From Nocardioides bizhenqiangii (GTDB taxonomy: Bacteria > Actinomycetota > Actinomycetes > Propionibacteriales > Nocardioidaceae): 64,000 nucleotides of DNA. A model generated the notes under the pieces. That model was given only the letters and a program-made list of their open reading frames with translations. It searched no databases and was not told the DNA's origin. Each line of letters opens with the position of its first letter. Positions within the stretch are counted from its first letter, which is position 1. Positions 40,701 to 45,672 of the stretch are shown here, in pieces. Both the position numbers and the translations under genes were made by a program. The stretch is taken from positions 1,797,501 through 1,861,500 of the forward strand of contig NZ_CP141059.1 of assembly GCF_034661235.1 (NCBI RefSeq), written 5' to 3'.

Positions 40701-42719
40701 CAGGAACAGGGAGCCGCGCACGATGATGGCCTGGTCCGGGGCGTTGGCCAGACCGCCGCCGATCTGCGCGGTGTTCCCCCGGATCGTCGAGTCGTTGATG
40801 TGGAATTCGCCGCTCGAGGTGTTGTAGATGCCGCCGCCAGCCTCAGCGGCCCGGTTGCCGGAGATCGTCACACGACGGAACGTGACTTCGTGGGCGCTGT
40901 TCTCCAGGCCGCCGCCGTCGAACGCGTGGTTGTTGGTGATCGTGGTGTCCACGATCTCGATGTCGCCCAGGTTGTGGAGGCTGAGGCCGCCGCCCTCGTC
41001 GGTCGCGTCGTTGCCGTCGAAGGTCGATCCCCGGACGGTGACCAGACCCCCGTCGGTGTGCAGGCCGCCGCCGCCTGCGACGTCGTCGGACATCAGGCCG
41101 TCCTCTTCGAGGTGCGGCACGCCGGCGTGGTTGTTCGTGAACGTCGAGTCAGCGATCACCTGTTTGCGCTCGCTGTGGGTCCAGACGCCACCGCCTTCGC
41201 CCCAGGACTCGTTGTCGCGGACCGTGACCCGGGTCAGCGTCAGGCTCGCCCGGCCCTCGCTGGAGATCGCGGCGCCGTGGTCGGACGAGTGGTTCCGCGC
41301 GAAGGTCGAGTCGGTCACGGACATCTGCGCATCACCGTCGTTGAACAGACCACCGCCGTTCTCGGCGGTGTTCTCGATGAACTGCGTGCTCTTGACTGTG
41401 AAGGTGCCGCGCAGTCCGTGCTGCGACTCGTGGCCGCCGCTGTAGAGACCGCCACCGTTGGCGGCGTCATTCTTGGAGATCGTGCTGCCGGAGACGGTGA
41501 CCTTGCCACCCTCGGTGTAGAGCCCACCGCCGCTCGAGGACGTGTGGTTCTCGGTCAGCGTCGAGTTCGTCACTTCGACGATGCCGTCACCCTCGTTGAG
41601 CACGCCGCCGCCGTTGCCCTCGGCCGCATTGAGCGAGACCGTCGAGTCCGAGATCCTGATGGTGCCGACGGCCTGCCACTCCCCGAGGTTGGCGATCGCG
41701 CTGGCGGCGATCGGGTAGTCGGACGGGTCGGCCAGGACCATCTCTTCCGGGTCGAGCGGGTCGGGCTTGATCGGGCCGGGGTTCAGGGTGACCCTGGTCT
41801 GGGCGGAGATGGTGATGGTCCCGCCCGAGGTGTTGTTGATGGCGCCACCGGTGCCGCCGCCCGAGCCGTTGCCCGTGAACGTCGAGCGCATGATGTCGAT
41901 CCGGCCGTACGGGAGCAGATCGAGGCTGGGCGGTTCTGTCGTCCACGGGTAGTCGTGGACGTCGCCGTTGTTGACCCCGCCACCAGCCTTCTCGGCATAG
42001 CTGTCCTTGACCGTCACGCCGTCGAGCGTCAGCTTGCCGAGCGACCAGTTCTGGATGGCGCCGCCCTCCTCGGGGCTGTAGCCGTTCTGGAGAGTGACGT
42101 TCCGCATCGTGACGTCCCCGGCACCGGGGTGGATCTCGAAGAGCCGGTCGAGGCCCCGAGCGATGACGGGCGAGCTCGGCAGGGGCGTGCCCCCGTCGAT
42201 GATCACGTCGCCGAGGTAGTCGGGGGCCTTCTCGATGGTCACAGGGTCGGTGATCTCGAAGTCGCCGACGTTGGCGGCGTTCTCGTTGATCGGCGCCAGC
42301 CCGATCGCGTAGGTGCCCGGGAGGATGTGGATGACGTCAGGACCGGCCTTCGCGTTCGCCTCTTGAGTCGCGGCGCGCAGCGTGCAGTTCCCCCCGGCCG
42401 CCTTGCACACGCCGTCGCCGATGTTGGCGTCGACGGCGTCGACCGTGCTGTTGACCACGAAGGCGCCCGGCAGCGCCGCCTGAGCTGAGCTCGGCACCAT
42501 GCCGAGCACGGACACAGCGAGAATCAGTGAGAAGAGACTAAGGACCAGGACGCGAGGCACGCGTCCGGAGAGACGAAGGAGCCGTCGCACGACGCTCGCA
42601 CGCATGGGGTGACGTCCGACGCGTCGTGCGACGACCGCTCGATGCCGTTTCCCAGGTCGACTGTTCGCTCCCCGTGTCGTACCAGAGATCAGGGCCCGTC
42701 CCTCGTCGGAACCGCTCAT
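22725..42719 (-). CDS. giant secreted beta-helix / Ig-like repeat protein
   Basis: 6,664 residues in one open frame. ATG 42719 has GGGGGA upstream; ATG 42605 is the alternative. A signal peptide ends at SSAQA-A near residue 108. Then, approximately: CSLREA domain (115-150); beta-helix 1 closing with a choice-of-anchor-Q block (to 885); two Ig-like modules; DNRLRE 1 (1120-1305); beta-helices 2 (1320-1755), 3 (2150-2580) and 4 (2775-3165), separated by Ig-like modules. After that come mostly Ig-like modules to 6140, interrupted by two related 120-residue modules (4190-4320, 5390-5510). DNRLRE 2 and 3 lie at 6140-6310 and 6490-6664. I count about 37 Ig-like modules of the F-x-C-x-L-D ... C-x-S-P ... 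V-R-A-x-D type, each with two cysteines. No enzyme domain, sortase motif or C-terminal membrane segment is visible. Probably a cell-surface or released structural/adhesive protein; the function is inference. Confidence 0.93.
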   Translation of the reverse strand: MSGSDEGRALISGTTRGANSRPGKRHRAVVARRVGRHPMRASVVRRLLRLSGRVPRVLVLSLFSLILAVSVLGMVPSSAQAALPGAFVVNSTVDAVDANIGDGVCKAAGGNCTLRAATQEANAKAGPDVIHILPGTYAIGLAPINENAANVGDFEITDPVTIEKAPDYLGDVIIDGGTPLPSSPVIARGLDRLFEIHPGAGDVTMRNVTLQNGYSPEEGGAIQNWSLGKLTLDGVTVKDSYAEKAGGGVNNGDVHDYPWTTEPPSLDLLPYGRIDIMRSTFTGNGSGGGTGGAINNTSGGTITISAQTRVTLNPGPIKPDPLDPEEMVLADPSDYPIAASAIANLGEWQAVGTIRISDSTVSLNAAEGNGGGVLNEGDGIVEVTNSTLTENHTSSSGGGLYTEGGKVTVSGSTISKNDAANGGGLYSGGHESQHGLRGTFTVKSTQFIENTAENGGGLFNDGDAQMSVTDSTFARNHSSDHGAAISSEGRASLTLTRVTVRDNESWGEGGGVWTHSERKQVIADSTFTNNHAGVPHLEEDGLMSDDVAGGGGLHTDGGLVTVRGSTFDGNDATDEGGGLSLHNLGDIEIVDTTITNNHAFDGGGLENSAHEVTFRRVTISGNRAAEAGGGIYNTSSGEFHINDSTIRGNTAQIGGGLANAPDQAIIVRGSLFLNNTARIGTPGEDGELPEEAGRGGGIMSFADGDSLYENTTISGNKAAVAGGGLFHDADGELRLVHMTIWRNSAPTGGGIGVVESDFVPPVPPAANSAVILKNSIVGGSVKGGNCDWYVRSEGGNLETGEKNTCFLAVTAETAESPIELGVRDRRGDPQLLAIADNGGPTLTHALQYGSLAIDSSKKPCSTVDQRGIVRPQNGRCDAGAYEYVGDPPVTDNQPPETEFNYPEDGPFQDALETMAFRFRGTDNQTAPHELNFECRFLELDLVEEPEPVAPWDPIPPEEMWNGCSSPWSVPLPEEGLFRFEVRAIDRADNTDPTPVSQLISGVGMTPPDTKIVEAPGLTPGQTVPPAPATTPRTNSRSALFSFMAISDFTPSQFAEYECRLDSRDPDMWLECFNPTMFSDLATGLHTFEVRAIAGEAAGPDPTPARYTWRVGPDPDDPGATPISCDEANITLTASADGWADQVNPLENYWTMTELEVRSGATDPGNGQPLTPQNARSFFRFPLQSDAPDCELESATLRLYSGGHTEDRTLAAVPLAETWKESTLTWVSQPDPVPGGIGATTAAGEGYREFDVKAHIEAIFAGELPNHGWVIRDRHENDLEGGDQNFISREAPQDPPEITLPELELRFEPADTPPPPPRDDTLVDRVVACGEVITESTRLMADVTGCLSEGIAIGAPNIILDLNGHTVRSGLLLEPGEEDNLTPGIRNGYPNVEIRNGTVTNYGYGVLLGPGSTHSEVHDMTLVRNALTGVQLFDADNGRIGNWVHDNVFDSNGETGLQLMSGTEGALIENNYFVSNGMSIHLFDSHRNLIRNNTISGIIIDPALDSDAGIVLDNGSRNNVLENNDISDTGDAGIVIHQGSHGNIVRGGVLVRNGDAGVIVQDADRIEVDGILAHQQSDGGVVLSNSSNSVVKNSDLRYNPSGVDASGTNNLIVENNNASNSLQTGIALGDGVNMIVRNNTANRTGGAGISVDASAFDATGNAVGGALVEGNTTNENAESGISATTARHTIRGNTANLNSGYGIEAGEESVAGEPPDPNRNIDGGGNKAAGNHSDGVTPGLPDAVQCLGVVCETVDPGGVTEPDLEAPQTTITVTPPAVTGNETSVFEFTANDGPTGDPVTAMTFECRIDAPPDPPVPPEDPELEPPDPTEPPDLPEPPEGEFWVACSSPLTYLSLEPAMDHHFEVRAVDQAGNFDLTPAEYTWRIEAGVHEDGTEECGPGETLGVDCKVAGAAPDTRITAAPGELITDAAGTRYDTTNQAATFKFTGSDNLTAGYNLRYECRTYFDEFNDELTPADIPETLEWGSCGSPKSYANLAHGGHIFQVRSVDLVANKDTTPASHAWWIHPPPPDTTAPDTEIVSGPDPTTVQTSATFTFTGSDNQTPTEELAFQCRLDGALEAGQPAWTTCTSPYTVNGLTPAQHVLQVRAVDLGGNVDDVNGSVDNPSAPVADDPSDGVPAAYVWKVGTAPVTKTVFCGQKVTQSIKVNNNLADCLAHGLIVGADNITIDLNGKTIDGKSIGAAILNNGYDSVTIKNGRLTDFDYGVMLNNGAELNIVEGITADLNQDAAISLGHGTFPEDPNLAPAEPVPGFRSGVDNNILRSNTLVSNKRGVWLLNGAKDNVVRGNLIGSTSDEAVWIERAESNLVEGNDIQSASKGGVLLEGATDNTILENSIVGAGSGVIVRATTSGTIGIESTGNLVQGNHISDSAGPSLEIESSSANQLIDNIGELSDSYAIELYRANDNLVRGNDVSGNKGGVSLRESTGNLIEGNDTSNSDSTGITLESQSFSNTLLNNSSSNNVGGGIYIGDEAPAGQGTLVQGNTTNSNKSEGIKASKPSHIFKDNVATDNDSWGIYVGDPSNGRANIDGGGNIAQGNDGPLGVDLKPQQCYNISCLGGPGGGDQIAPNTNILETPLDQSTESVAVFRFTGADNSSPVTFECRFAPQAEFADAGWQACTSPKTYQDLVNDTYSFEVRAVDFSGNADQTPASYTWAVELGDFKASIDSAPDRVTVDTGATFEFSANRSTGVDFQCVLQPAGGAVDWASASACTSPKTYAGLEPGQYEFWVRATDTATSTYDTQMYAWTVGPPPVAARVNCGQILTESTRVLNDLVDCGGHGLIVGAPGITIDLDGHVIDGLGLDAGILNNGHDDVTITNGLITQFLYGVQLNPGTARNVVHDLRIEGNEEAGIALSDADQGADGNTIRDNSIVANEIGIALYTGTRHAVIRGNTLAANLGEGAIVLEFASENLIEGNQIGQSAASGVSLLGGGSNTVTDNVLKDNGGMGIMAGDDLLQSNNNLIQRNTIRGGQGGVMVAGDGNTVINNEALGTTGPGVTVELATNTVVKGNDFSGSAGGIVVGEATNTLIEANNASGTLGSGIEVGEFSLDSVVRDNTASGNGGAGIEITESSVLDRGTLVENNTTDANGGDGIYVEGAGHEIKGNVAQLNGGWGIYSVGAEDGGGNFAAGNMEPDQCFGVVCELGTVPGAPDTWIVSGPQDANAATPAIESNSRNASFTYLGADDTSPITDLVFECRLDSTNSLAWEDCEYPAEYLNLSPGEHTLDIRAIDMLGQGLADPTPASFTWTYVPLPTGVAPEVILDVVPETPTFLFDAIFTFHANEPDVTFQCKVDANGYEPCGFEAATYMSQGAYEWALAENEVGQHTFSVRAIDFEGNVGAPTTFTWELMGVNVVVTDGPGFVPASGGPQGDPATGGPTASTSAEITFEANVADAQFWCRFDSMDPGDYFPCESPFRVGPAFAGDTEYPDPLLPGDHVLEVYGESETMGSAAELEPTVYEWEVVDAIDTLPPETTIERAPVTADLSSTVFEFSGVDDLTPEFLLTFECQVTNGTAPPNDLNWVACTSPFNLLDAYSYADPEMSMAQHTFYVRAVDMSEPEFPNPNQPEFEGNPDPTPASFTWTPVADTRDPVVNISGGPADGATVGQEPELYTFSGLDNATPLLLLEFECAAYLTAAGVESAEWASCESPVAGGYDISGLEPGAYTVAVRATDLAGNIGPAATRAVTVSGAPVVTFLSGPDGRLDPVSGEPDGASGTENAVFTFESDQPGSTFECSVDGADYLPCGGTTLPASGAAWVVDNGEHQFSVRATNAQGIVGEEAAYEWLVQLSADVNAPTSQFRTGPENGTLLQEAIFTFTGTDNRTPSADLAFECALDSTTSWNSCTSPEQFSDLTRGTHTLRLRAVDAAGNIQATPAVYTWTVAPPPVVTILSGPGVDQEETTDRTVTFTYSADVSPVTFHCWLDGKFNPHAPGDPTKPAPCDPAGETYADLGIGEHLFAVRAVDEFGNIGVWEDSEFRVTPSEARITSAPASGTNTTASFEFTSDPSDPNAVFYCSLDDRPFSLCNDTPVDGSPGTYRKTYTNLWAGEHTFQVQTLYTGVDWQGLPFEHDPIPAEHTWTVQDFTAPDTTIEFGPPATTTSTTAYLQVNSDDPTATIECTLTGPTGTEQGECEPGVITEFTDLVPGDYTFSAVATDLSGNVDPSPATHEWTIGTPSGPPNTPVGDNVTVTVGDVKVTYFEVETAGTTTANRLGGGPSLPEGYGGGKYYEISTTAVYSEPITVCINYDPADFGGSKSLRLLSFDGEVWLDVTTLHNPFSTPARVCSNIAEDFGLFAIARASSGMAPETSILSGPEGPLGPDGLPTSTSGSATFEFWTDQENAITQCSLDGDPYFYCESPLTVGPLEEGGHELLVQAVNDFGWMDLTPALYEWEVIGPDVTPPTTTITSGPPEGSQTPNFISNFEFAGTDDMTPTLELEFECTLDGEAIGGCESPEEIEVTTPGEHTLLVQAIDGADNIDPVGATRTWTVVDMSGPDTEILVGPEEETTETSATFEFEGFELLNDEPVNQFECALDDGEFAPCSSPHTIAGPLGGGVHVFHVRAVDPDGNKDISPAFYEWMILGADDTTPPDTFITTYPNPANSGPDVTFGFASNEPVESFECSWGTGTPPAAPTTWEECETVLLLEALDSGQHWLWVRALDAAEIPNVDPTPAGRDRGFGPNDTEPFVWTTTGEPETIIDSGPADPTGSYTATFEFHSDQPGATFQCSVNGSPYVGCSSGYQAGPFLPGEGGEPEEHEFEVRAVNQYRNADGEQVMDLSPATYTWTVQDVTPPETEFLGATEIGPEQFVDPGLRFTFRGDDEQASSFELEFECAITNSTAGDAPVWEGCGEPAAGDSFFHEIAFEDYLESPGDYTFQVRGVDLAGNADETPVPQPAYEFTIEGEPETAIDTVTPAIAEPDLETTSTTVTFTFSGTGASFLCRLDSETGPFVECPGGAPGQATYTDVPYGEHAFEVAAVGEHGTLDSTPALFEWVSGTNVAPDVTINQATAPPATGGTATTGTIEFSSTDPQATFLCVLDGGPELPCISPITYTNLPAGEQNPHAFEVTATRADLLPSVPLNTALHEWVIADEAAPEARLLEPLPTDPSADEVTFTFTGSDNGTTAANLEFECRLDGGEWIPCSSPHTIPDLTGGEHTFAVRAIDETALTSAPVSHTWDVIAPPLTTITNQVAGADVPAGETSASATGELSFFDQPGSTYECRLDAQYAADPDAVPWEQDCTSPYPYDLANGEHVFEVRAKTLPLNGQTMTESPAAEYSWMIDAADTTAPNTAINLGPANPTSNTSATFLFDGTDNLTAAADLTFECSLDGATFEGCASGDVYADLAVGDHTFAVRAIDGAGNTDDSPAEQAWTIEAPTANNTDVGTNVAVSVGGANITFAEVTAAGATSVSTITAGSAPDLPNGYDAADALYYDVSTTAQFVGNVTVCLPYDALVDAHVLHFDGEWVDVTLEQQGGLVCGVVSSLSPFAVAEASAEVAPDTTIIQAPEDPTVQTTADGADVQFQFSSTIDSVEHPASFECRLDAEQWSSCDSPYQFNALFGEHTLRVRALTDTGVLDATPAVYTWTVLARPVATVDSGPEDQEPSTPDVENESRTATFEFSSDQPGSTFECRLTSEAGGTTWQACTSPKTYQNLALEEHTFEVQAINAAGHASFLPAQFEWEVADLTAPHVTIDSGPTGTVDASTATFDFSAGEPVIFECSLDGAPFGACQSGIRYTGLERGSHTFDVRAEDLSEGENASETVRRTWTVADLTAPVITISEKPTATTSETTAQFSFSTSDNWGGAVTTECRLEGGTFAPCTSPKSYSGLSDGEHTFVVRATDSADNARTETHTWTVEDVVDPEAQITNVTSGSLVVEFTGTDDHTAVGDLRFECRVDSAGYGACTSPKTYTSAELSAMSPGDHTFQVRAIDQAGNVGQPDSRTFTVADTTAPNTTITGAPTNNTTNTSASFAFAGSDDGTPAAGLTFECKLDTGSFEPCTTPKAYTGLSVGQHTFEVRAKDQAGNTDQSSASRSWTIQAPADTTAPDTSISAQPPATTVETNASFGFTSTETGSTFECKLDTGGYEPCTTPKAYTGLAVGQHTFSVRAKDAAGNQDQSAASYSWTIQSTTVNCGATQTLTATRDAWIDAGSTTSNKGSDSTLKVMSKSGGNLRALVGFNLPTMPPGCTVASATLRLYAKSAASGRTVQVFQLGGSWTEGAVTWANQPATTGPAVTTNSGTGYREWNVAGMVQAMYTGANHGFLLGDSNEDQDAEQQFHSREESTNRPQLVITFGTGAPPDGVPETQITGSPLPATSSTSASFTFTGTDDTTPAGSLTFECQLDVPETSSWAPCTNPRNYSSLADGSHTFRVRAKDASGNVDPTAAVHAWTIDRTEPETVLTGGPAASTTSKSAQFAFQSPESGTTFTCSLDQGPYNACTSPKDYTNLSVGQHTFRVRATDAAGNTDQTPANQQWTIQSGGTPVNCGSAQTVTSVADAWIDQSSASANKGGDSILKVMSKGSANLRALIRFNLPTIPAGCVVDTAKLRLYAASASGSQRTLQVLRLGGSWTESSVTWATAPQTTGAAVTTTSATGYREWNVAAMVQAMFSSGSNHGFLVKDATEGQDAEQQFHAREKGSNLPQLVLTFKPAS

Positions 42720-42818
42720 GGCGGATCCCCCAAACCTACTTGTAGCGGTCCCGAGACCATCGGGTTCGATGGAACGCCACTTGCGCCGGCGGCGCATGAC
42801 GCGGCGTGATCAAATAGC

Positions 42819-42835
42819 GTTCAGGTGCTCTGAAC
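42819..42835. promoter_or_regulatory. palindrome upstream of the giant gene
   Basis: GTTCAG-N5-CTGAAC, 100 bp before the giant gene's ATG and 34 bp after the stop of response regulator 2. NarL-family regulators bind inverted repeats of this size, so it is a candidate operator. No second copy was seen near system 1. Confidence 0.35.
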
Positions 42836-42868
42836 GGGCGGACTACGAGCGAAGTCGCTTCGCGGGCG

Positions 42869-43549
42869 TCAGCTGCCGCGGTGGTGAGCCCGCCCGGGCG
42901 CCGTACGCTGGCGGCGGAGGAGCTCGATCCCCTCGTCCCGGGAGGACACCTTCAGCTTGGCCATGGCGTCTGAGATGTGGCGCCGCACCGTGATCGGCCG
43001 GACCCGCAGGTGGAGGGCGATCTCTCTGGTGGTCAGGCCCTCGCGCAACAGGTCGAGCACGTCCCACTCCCGCGGTGTGAAGACCACTTTCCGACCTTCC
43101 GCGTTGGTCATCGATGCGCCCTGGGAGCCTTCGCGAAGCTTGTCCACGACAGCGGCCGTGAGCTGGCCGTCGAGAATCGTGTCGCCCTCCAGCGCCGACA
43201 GAACAGCGCGCGGCACTTCGGCGCTCGCGACGTCCTTGAGCAGGTAACCGACCGCCCCCCGCTCGAATGCTTCGAGTACGTCGGCGTGGTCCGCGGAGAC
43301 GGTGAGCATGATGCAGCGGGTGTGCGGGAGCTCCTCAAGGATGGTGCGGAGCGCCCACAGCCCACCCCCCGGCATCGCGATGTCGAGCAGGCAGGCGTCG
43401 GGGAGCGTCTCGCGGGCGAGCTCGACCGCGCGGAACGCGGTGTCCGCCTCGGCGACGACCTCGCAGCCCCCCTCTTCGAGCGCCATGCGGACCCCCGCCC
43501 GGACCGGACGGTGGTCATCGGCGATCAGCACCCTTGGCATCCGGCTCAT
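42869..43549 (-). CDS. NarL/FixJ-family response regulator (system 2)
   Basis: 226 residues; ATG 43549 overlaps the kinase stop as ATGA. The receiver domain (5-125) has Asp11/Asp12, phospho-acceptor Asp56 (ACLLDIAMPGGG), Thr in IMLTVSAD and Lys in GYLLKDV. A canonical LuxR helix-turn-helix follows (about 160-215): FTPREWDVLDLLREGLTTREIALHLRVRPITVRRHI. The regulator lies directly upstream of the giant gene on the same strand, 149 bp apart, and is the obvious candidate to control it. It is more canonical in its DNA-binding part than the system-1 regulator. Confidence 0.9.
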   Translation of the reverse strand: MSRMPRVLIADDHRPVRAGVRMALEEGGCEVVAEADTAFRAVELARETLPDACLLDIAMPGGGLWALRTILEELPHTRCIMLTVSADHADVLEAFERGAVGYLLKDVASAEVPRAVLSALEGDTILDGQLTAAVVDKLREGSQGASMTNAEGRKVVFTPREWDVLDLLREGLTTREIALHLRVRPITVRRHISDAMAKLKVSSRDEGIELLRRQRTAPGRAHHRGS

Positions 43550-44985
43550 GGCACGGTCACCTCCCAGGTCGTCCCGCCGTCGCTGTTGCTTCGGATCGCC
43601 AGTTCACCATTGATCCGGCCCAGGCGCTCGCGGATGCTGGTCATGGTGGTGTTCGCACCCGGGATCTCCATCGTCCAGGCGACGTCGTCACTGATGCGCA
43701 GGATGGTCAGGCCGTCCTGGTGAAGGTCGATGCGCACCGTGCCGGCGCGCGCCTGCCGAACGGCGGCACCCACGGCGTCCCGAGTAACCCGGACCAGCGC
43801 GAGCCGGACGTCGGGTTCGACTTCGACCGACTCGTCCAGGTCGAGCTCGAGCCGAATGCCCTCGCGTTCTGCGATGGTCTCGGCCGTCAGTCCGATCTGT
43901 GCGGCGAGTGACTCATCGAACGGTCCGCGAAGCTGCCTGATCGCGGTCCGCGCCTCGTCCATGGCACGATCGGCGGACTCCTGGATGCGCTGCAAGCCGA
44001 CATCCGTCGACTCGGGGTGACTCTGGATGCGGTGCGCCTGCGCGGACACGATGGCGATCTCCTGCGCCACGCCGTCGTGCATCTCCCTGGCGATCCGGCG
44101 TCGCTCGTCGTACAGCGCGCGATCAACGAGAGCGGCCTCCGCCACACCGACCTCCCGGACCGATCCAACGAGCAGGGCGGACACGGCGAGCAGGAAGAAG
44201 TAGTCGCCGAGGTACAGGAGCTCGGTGAAGTGGGAGGGGAAGAGGGCGTAGTTCACCGACGACGCCGTGGCCAGCACCGACGCTGCCGCCAGCCACCAGG
44301 TGAGCTCGTCCTCGGAGCGTCGCGCTACCTGGGTGAACAGCACCGCGGCCATCGCCCAGCAACCGGCCGTGAGAATCTCGAGCAGGTAGAGCGAAGGGTG
44401 ATCGCTCAGGAACGTGGCGTCGCCGACTGCCTCCGGCCGCGTCTCGAAGGTAGCGGGAAGCCTGTCGCGGAACGTCCACACCAGGAGCGTCATCACACCG
44501 AAACCGACTGCGGCTCCGACGAACGTGCGGATCAGGGTCTGGCGCAGGCGCCGAAGAGGTTCGTCCGGCAGCCACGCCGCGGCGGCAAGCAGCACCGCTC
44601 CGGCCAGTCCGTTGACCGTGGCCGTCCACGTCGCGAAACGGTTGGTAGAGATCGAGTCGAAACTCGCCGTGAGCAACGCCGAGAGCAGGTTGTCGACGGC
44701 AAGCATGCAGAGCGCCATGAACAGCATCAGGTGCCGTCGGGTCGGCCGTCGGCGGACCCGAGCCCACAGGACCGCCGCAATGAGGGTAAGCACCATCGCT
44801 GCTGCGACCTCGAGCTGTCCTTCGTGCAGGTCGTCGATTCTCACCACGCCGAGAGTGGGTCGCTCCTCCGCGGCCCCCGGGACCAGGCGGGCGATCGAAA
44901 CCGCCGCAGTGACCACGAGGGCGGCCAGGGCGGTGGCGACGATGAAGAGGACCGGGCGTGCCGGGCTCTTTACCCGAGGAGGCAC
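43546..44985 (-). CDS. sensor histidine kinase with degenerate ATPase domain (system 2)
   Basis: 479 residues from GTG 44985; TAACCT 6 bp upstream suggests a leaderless transcript. Around eight membrane segments fill residues 10-275. His303 lies in RRIAREMHDGVAQEI. The ATPase domain is unusual: the N-box reads RVTRDAVGAAVRQA, without the Mg-binding Asn, and the G1 box reads SDDVAWTMEIPGA instead of DxGxG. Kinase activity may therefore be weak or lost, leaving possibly a phosphatase or a partner of the system-1 kinase. The membrane part is paralogous to that kinase (PSHFTELLY, LSDHP). It is co-translated with the regulator downstream. Confidence 0.87.
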   Translation of the reverse strand: MPPRVKSPARPVLFIVATALAALVVTAAVSIARLVPGAAEERPTLGVVRIDDLHEGQLEVAAAMVLTLIAAVLWARVRRRPTRRHLMLFMALCMLAVDNLLSALLTASFDSISTNRFATWTATVNGLAGAVLLAAAAWLPDEPLRRLRQTLIRTFVGAAVGFGVMTLLVWTFRDRLPATFETRPEAVGDATFLSDHPSLYLLEILTAGCWAMAAVLFTQVARRSEDELTWWLAAASVLATASSVNYALFPSHFTELLYLGDYFFLLAVSALLVGSVREVGVAEAALVDRALYDERRRIAREMHDGVAQEIAIVSAQAHRIQSHPESTDVGLQRIQESADRAMDEARTAIRQLRGPFDESLAAQIGLTAETIAEREGIRLELDLDESVEVEPDVRLALVRVTRDAVGAAVRQARAGTVRIDLHQDGLTILRISDDVAWTMEIPGANTTMTSIRERLGRINGELAIRSNSDGGTTWEVTVP

Positions 44986-45114
44986 CTTTCGAGGTTAGGA
45001 CCACCGGGGAACGGCCGCAACGACGATGATTCGATGACCTGTTGCGGCCGAGGCAACCTGCAGCCGAATACTTGCGTCTGTGTCTACAAGGATCCCTTGA
45101 CGACAGGAGTGACG

Positions 45115-45645
45115 ATGAAGCGGGCAATACTGGTCATGGTGGTCGGCATCATGATGTTGGGCATGGGCGCGACCTCTGCAGGGGCCGAGACCAGAAGCAA
45201 GTCCGATTCCAGCGGTGACGCCGTGCGGCAGATCGACATCACCCGGTTGACTGTGACGAACGGCGACCACCGTGTCGTGATGCGGATCAAGGTCCGCGAT
45301 CTTCGCAAGCGTGGCGTCTTCAACATCCACTACTGGGGCGGAACGACGGGGACGCCGCCCGCCCGCAGTGCGATCGTCTCCACGCGACTCGTCGACGGCG
45401 AGCGCACGGTGGAGTACCTCACCTGCGACCGCGAGGAGTGCGAGGAGGTGCGGTGTCGGGGGATGAGGCTCGACTGGCGGCCGGGCGCCGACGTGATCGT
45501 CATCTCGACGCGCCAGAAGTGCTACCCGCGCCCGCGCAGGAACCCCGATGCTCCGGCGCCAGGGGTCGGCCGGTTCTTTGCGTCCGCGGAGTTCTCCGAG
45601 GACATCGACTCCACCAACGGGCTGCTGACGGTCCAGCGCGGCTAG
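45115..45645 (+). CDS. secreted cysteine-containing protein, first of two tandem paralogues
   Basis: 176 residues; ATG 45115 with AGGAG about 6 bp upstream. The signal peptide MKRAILVMVVGIMMLGMGATSAGA-E is cut after AGA. The mature domain starts SSGDAVRQIDITRLTV and has strands typical of a small beta-sandwich. A C-x4-C-x4-C cluster (TCDREECEEVRC) is followed by one more Cys (QKCYP), giving two likely disulfides. The next gene has the same layout. It is divergent from kinase 2 with a 129-bp shared promoter region. I do not recognise the family. Confidence 0.78.
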   Translation: MKRAILVMVVGIMMLGMGATSAGAETRSKSDSSGDAVRQIDITRLTVTNGDHRVVMRIKVRDLRKRGVFNIHYWGGTTGTPPARSAIVSTRLVDGERTVEYLTCDREECEEVRCRGMRLDWRPGADVIVISTRQKCYPRPRRNPDAPAPGVGRFFASAEFSEDIDSTNGLLTVQRG

Positions 45646-45672
45646 CCTGACGCCCGAGAAGGGGAACCCACC

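Noticed and set aside
32565..42488. Plus-strand open frame of 3,307 codons opposite the giant gene
   Set aside because: Antisense shadow of the high-GC repeat gene. It is Arg/Asp/Val-rich with no domains, while the minus strand has signal peptide, cysteine-spaced modules and known domains.
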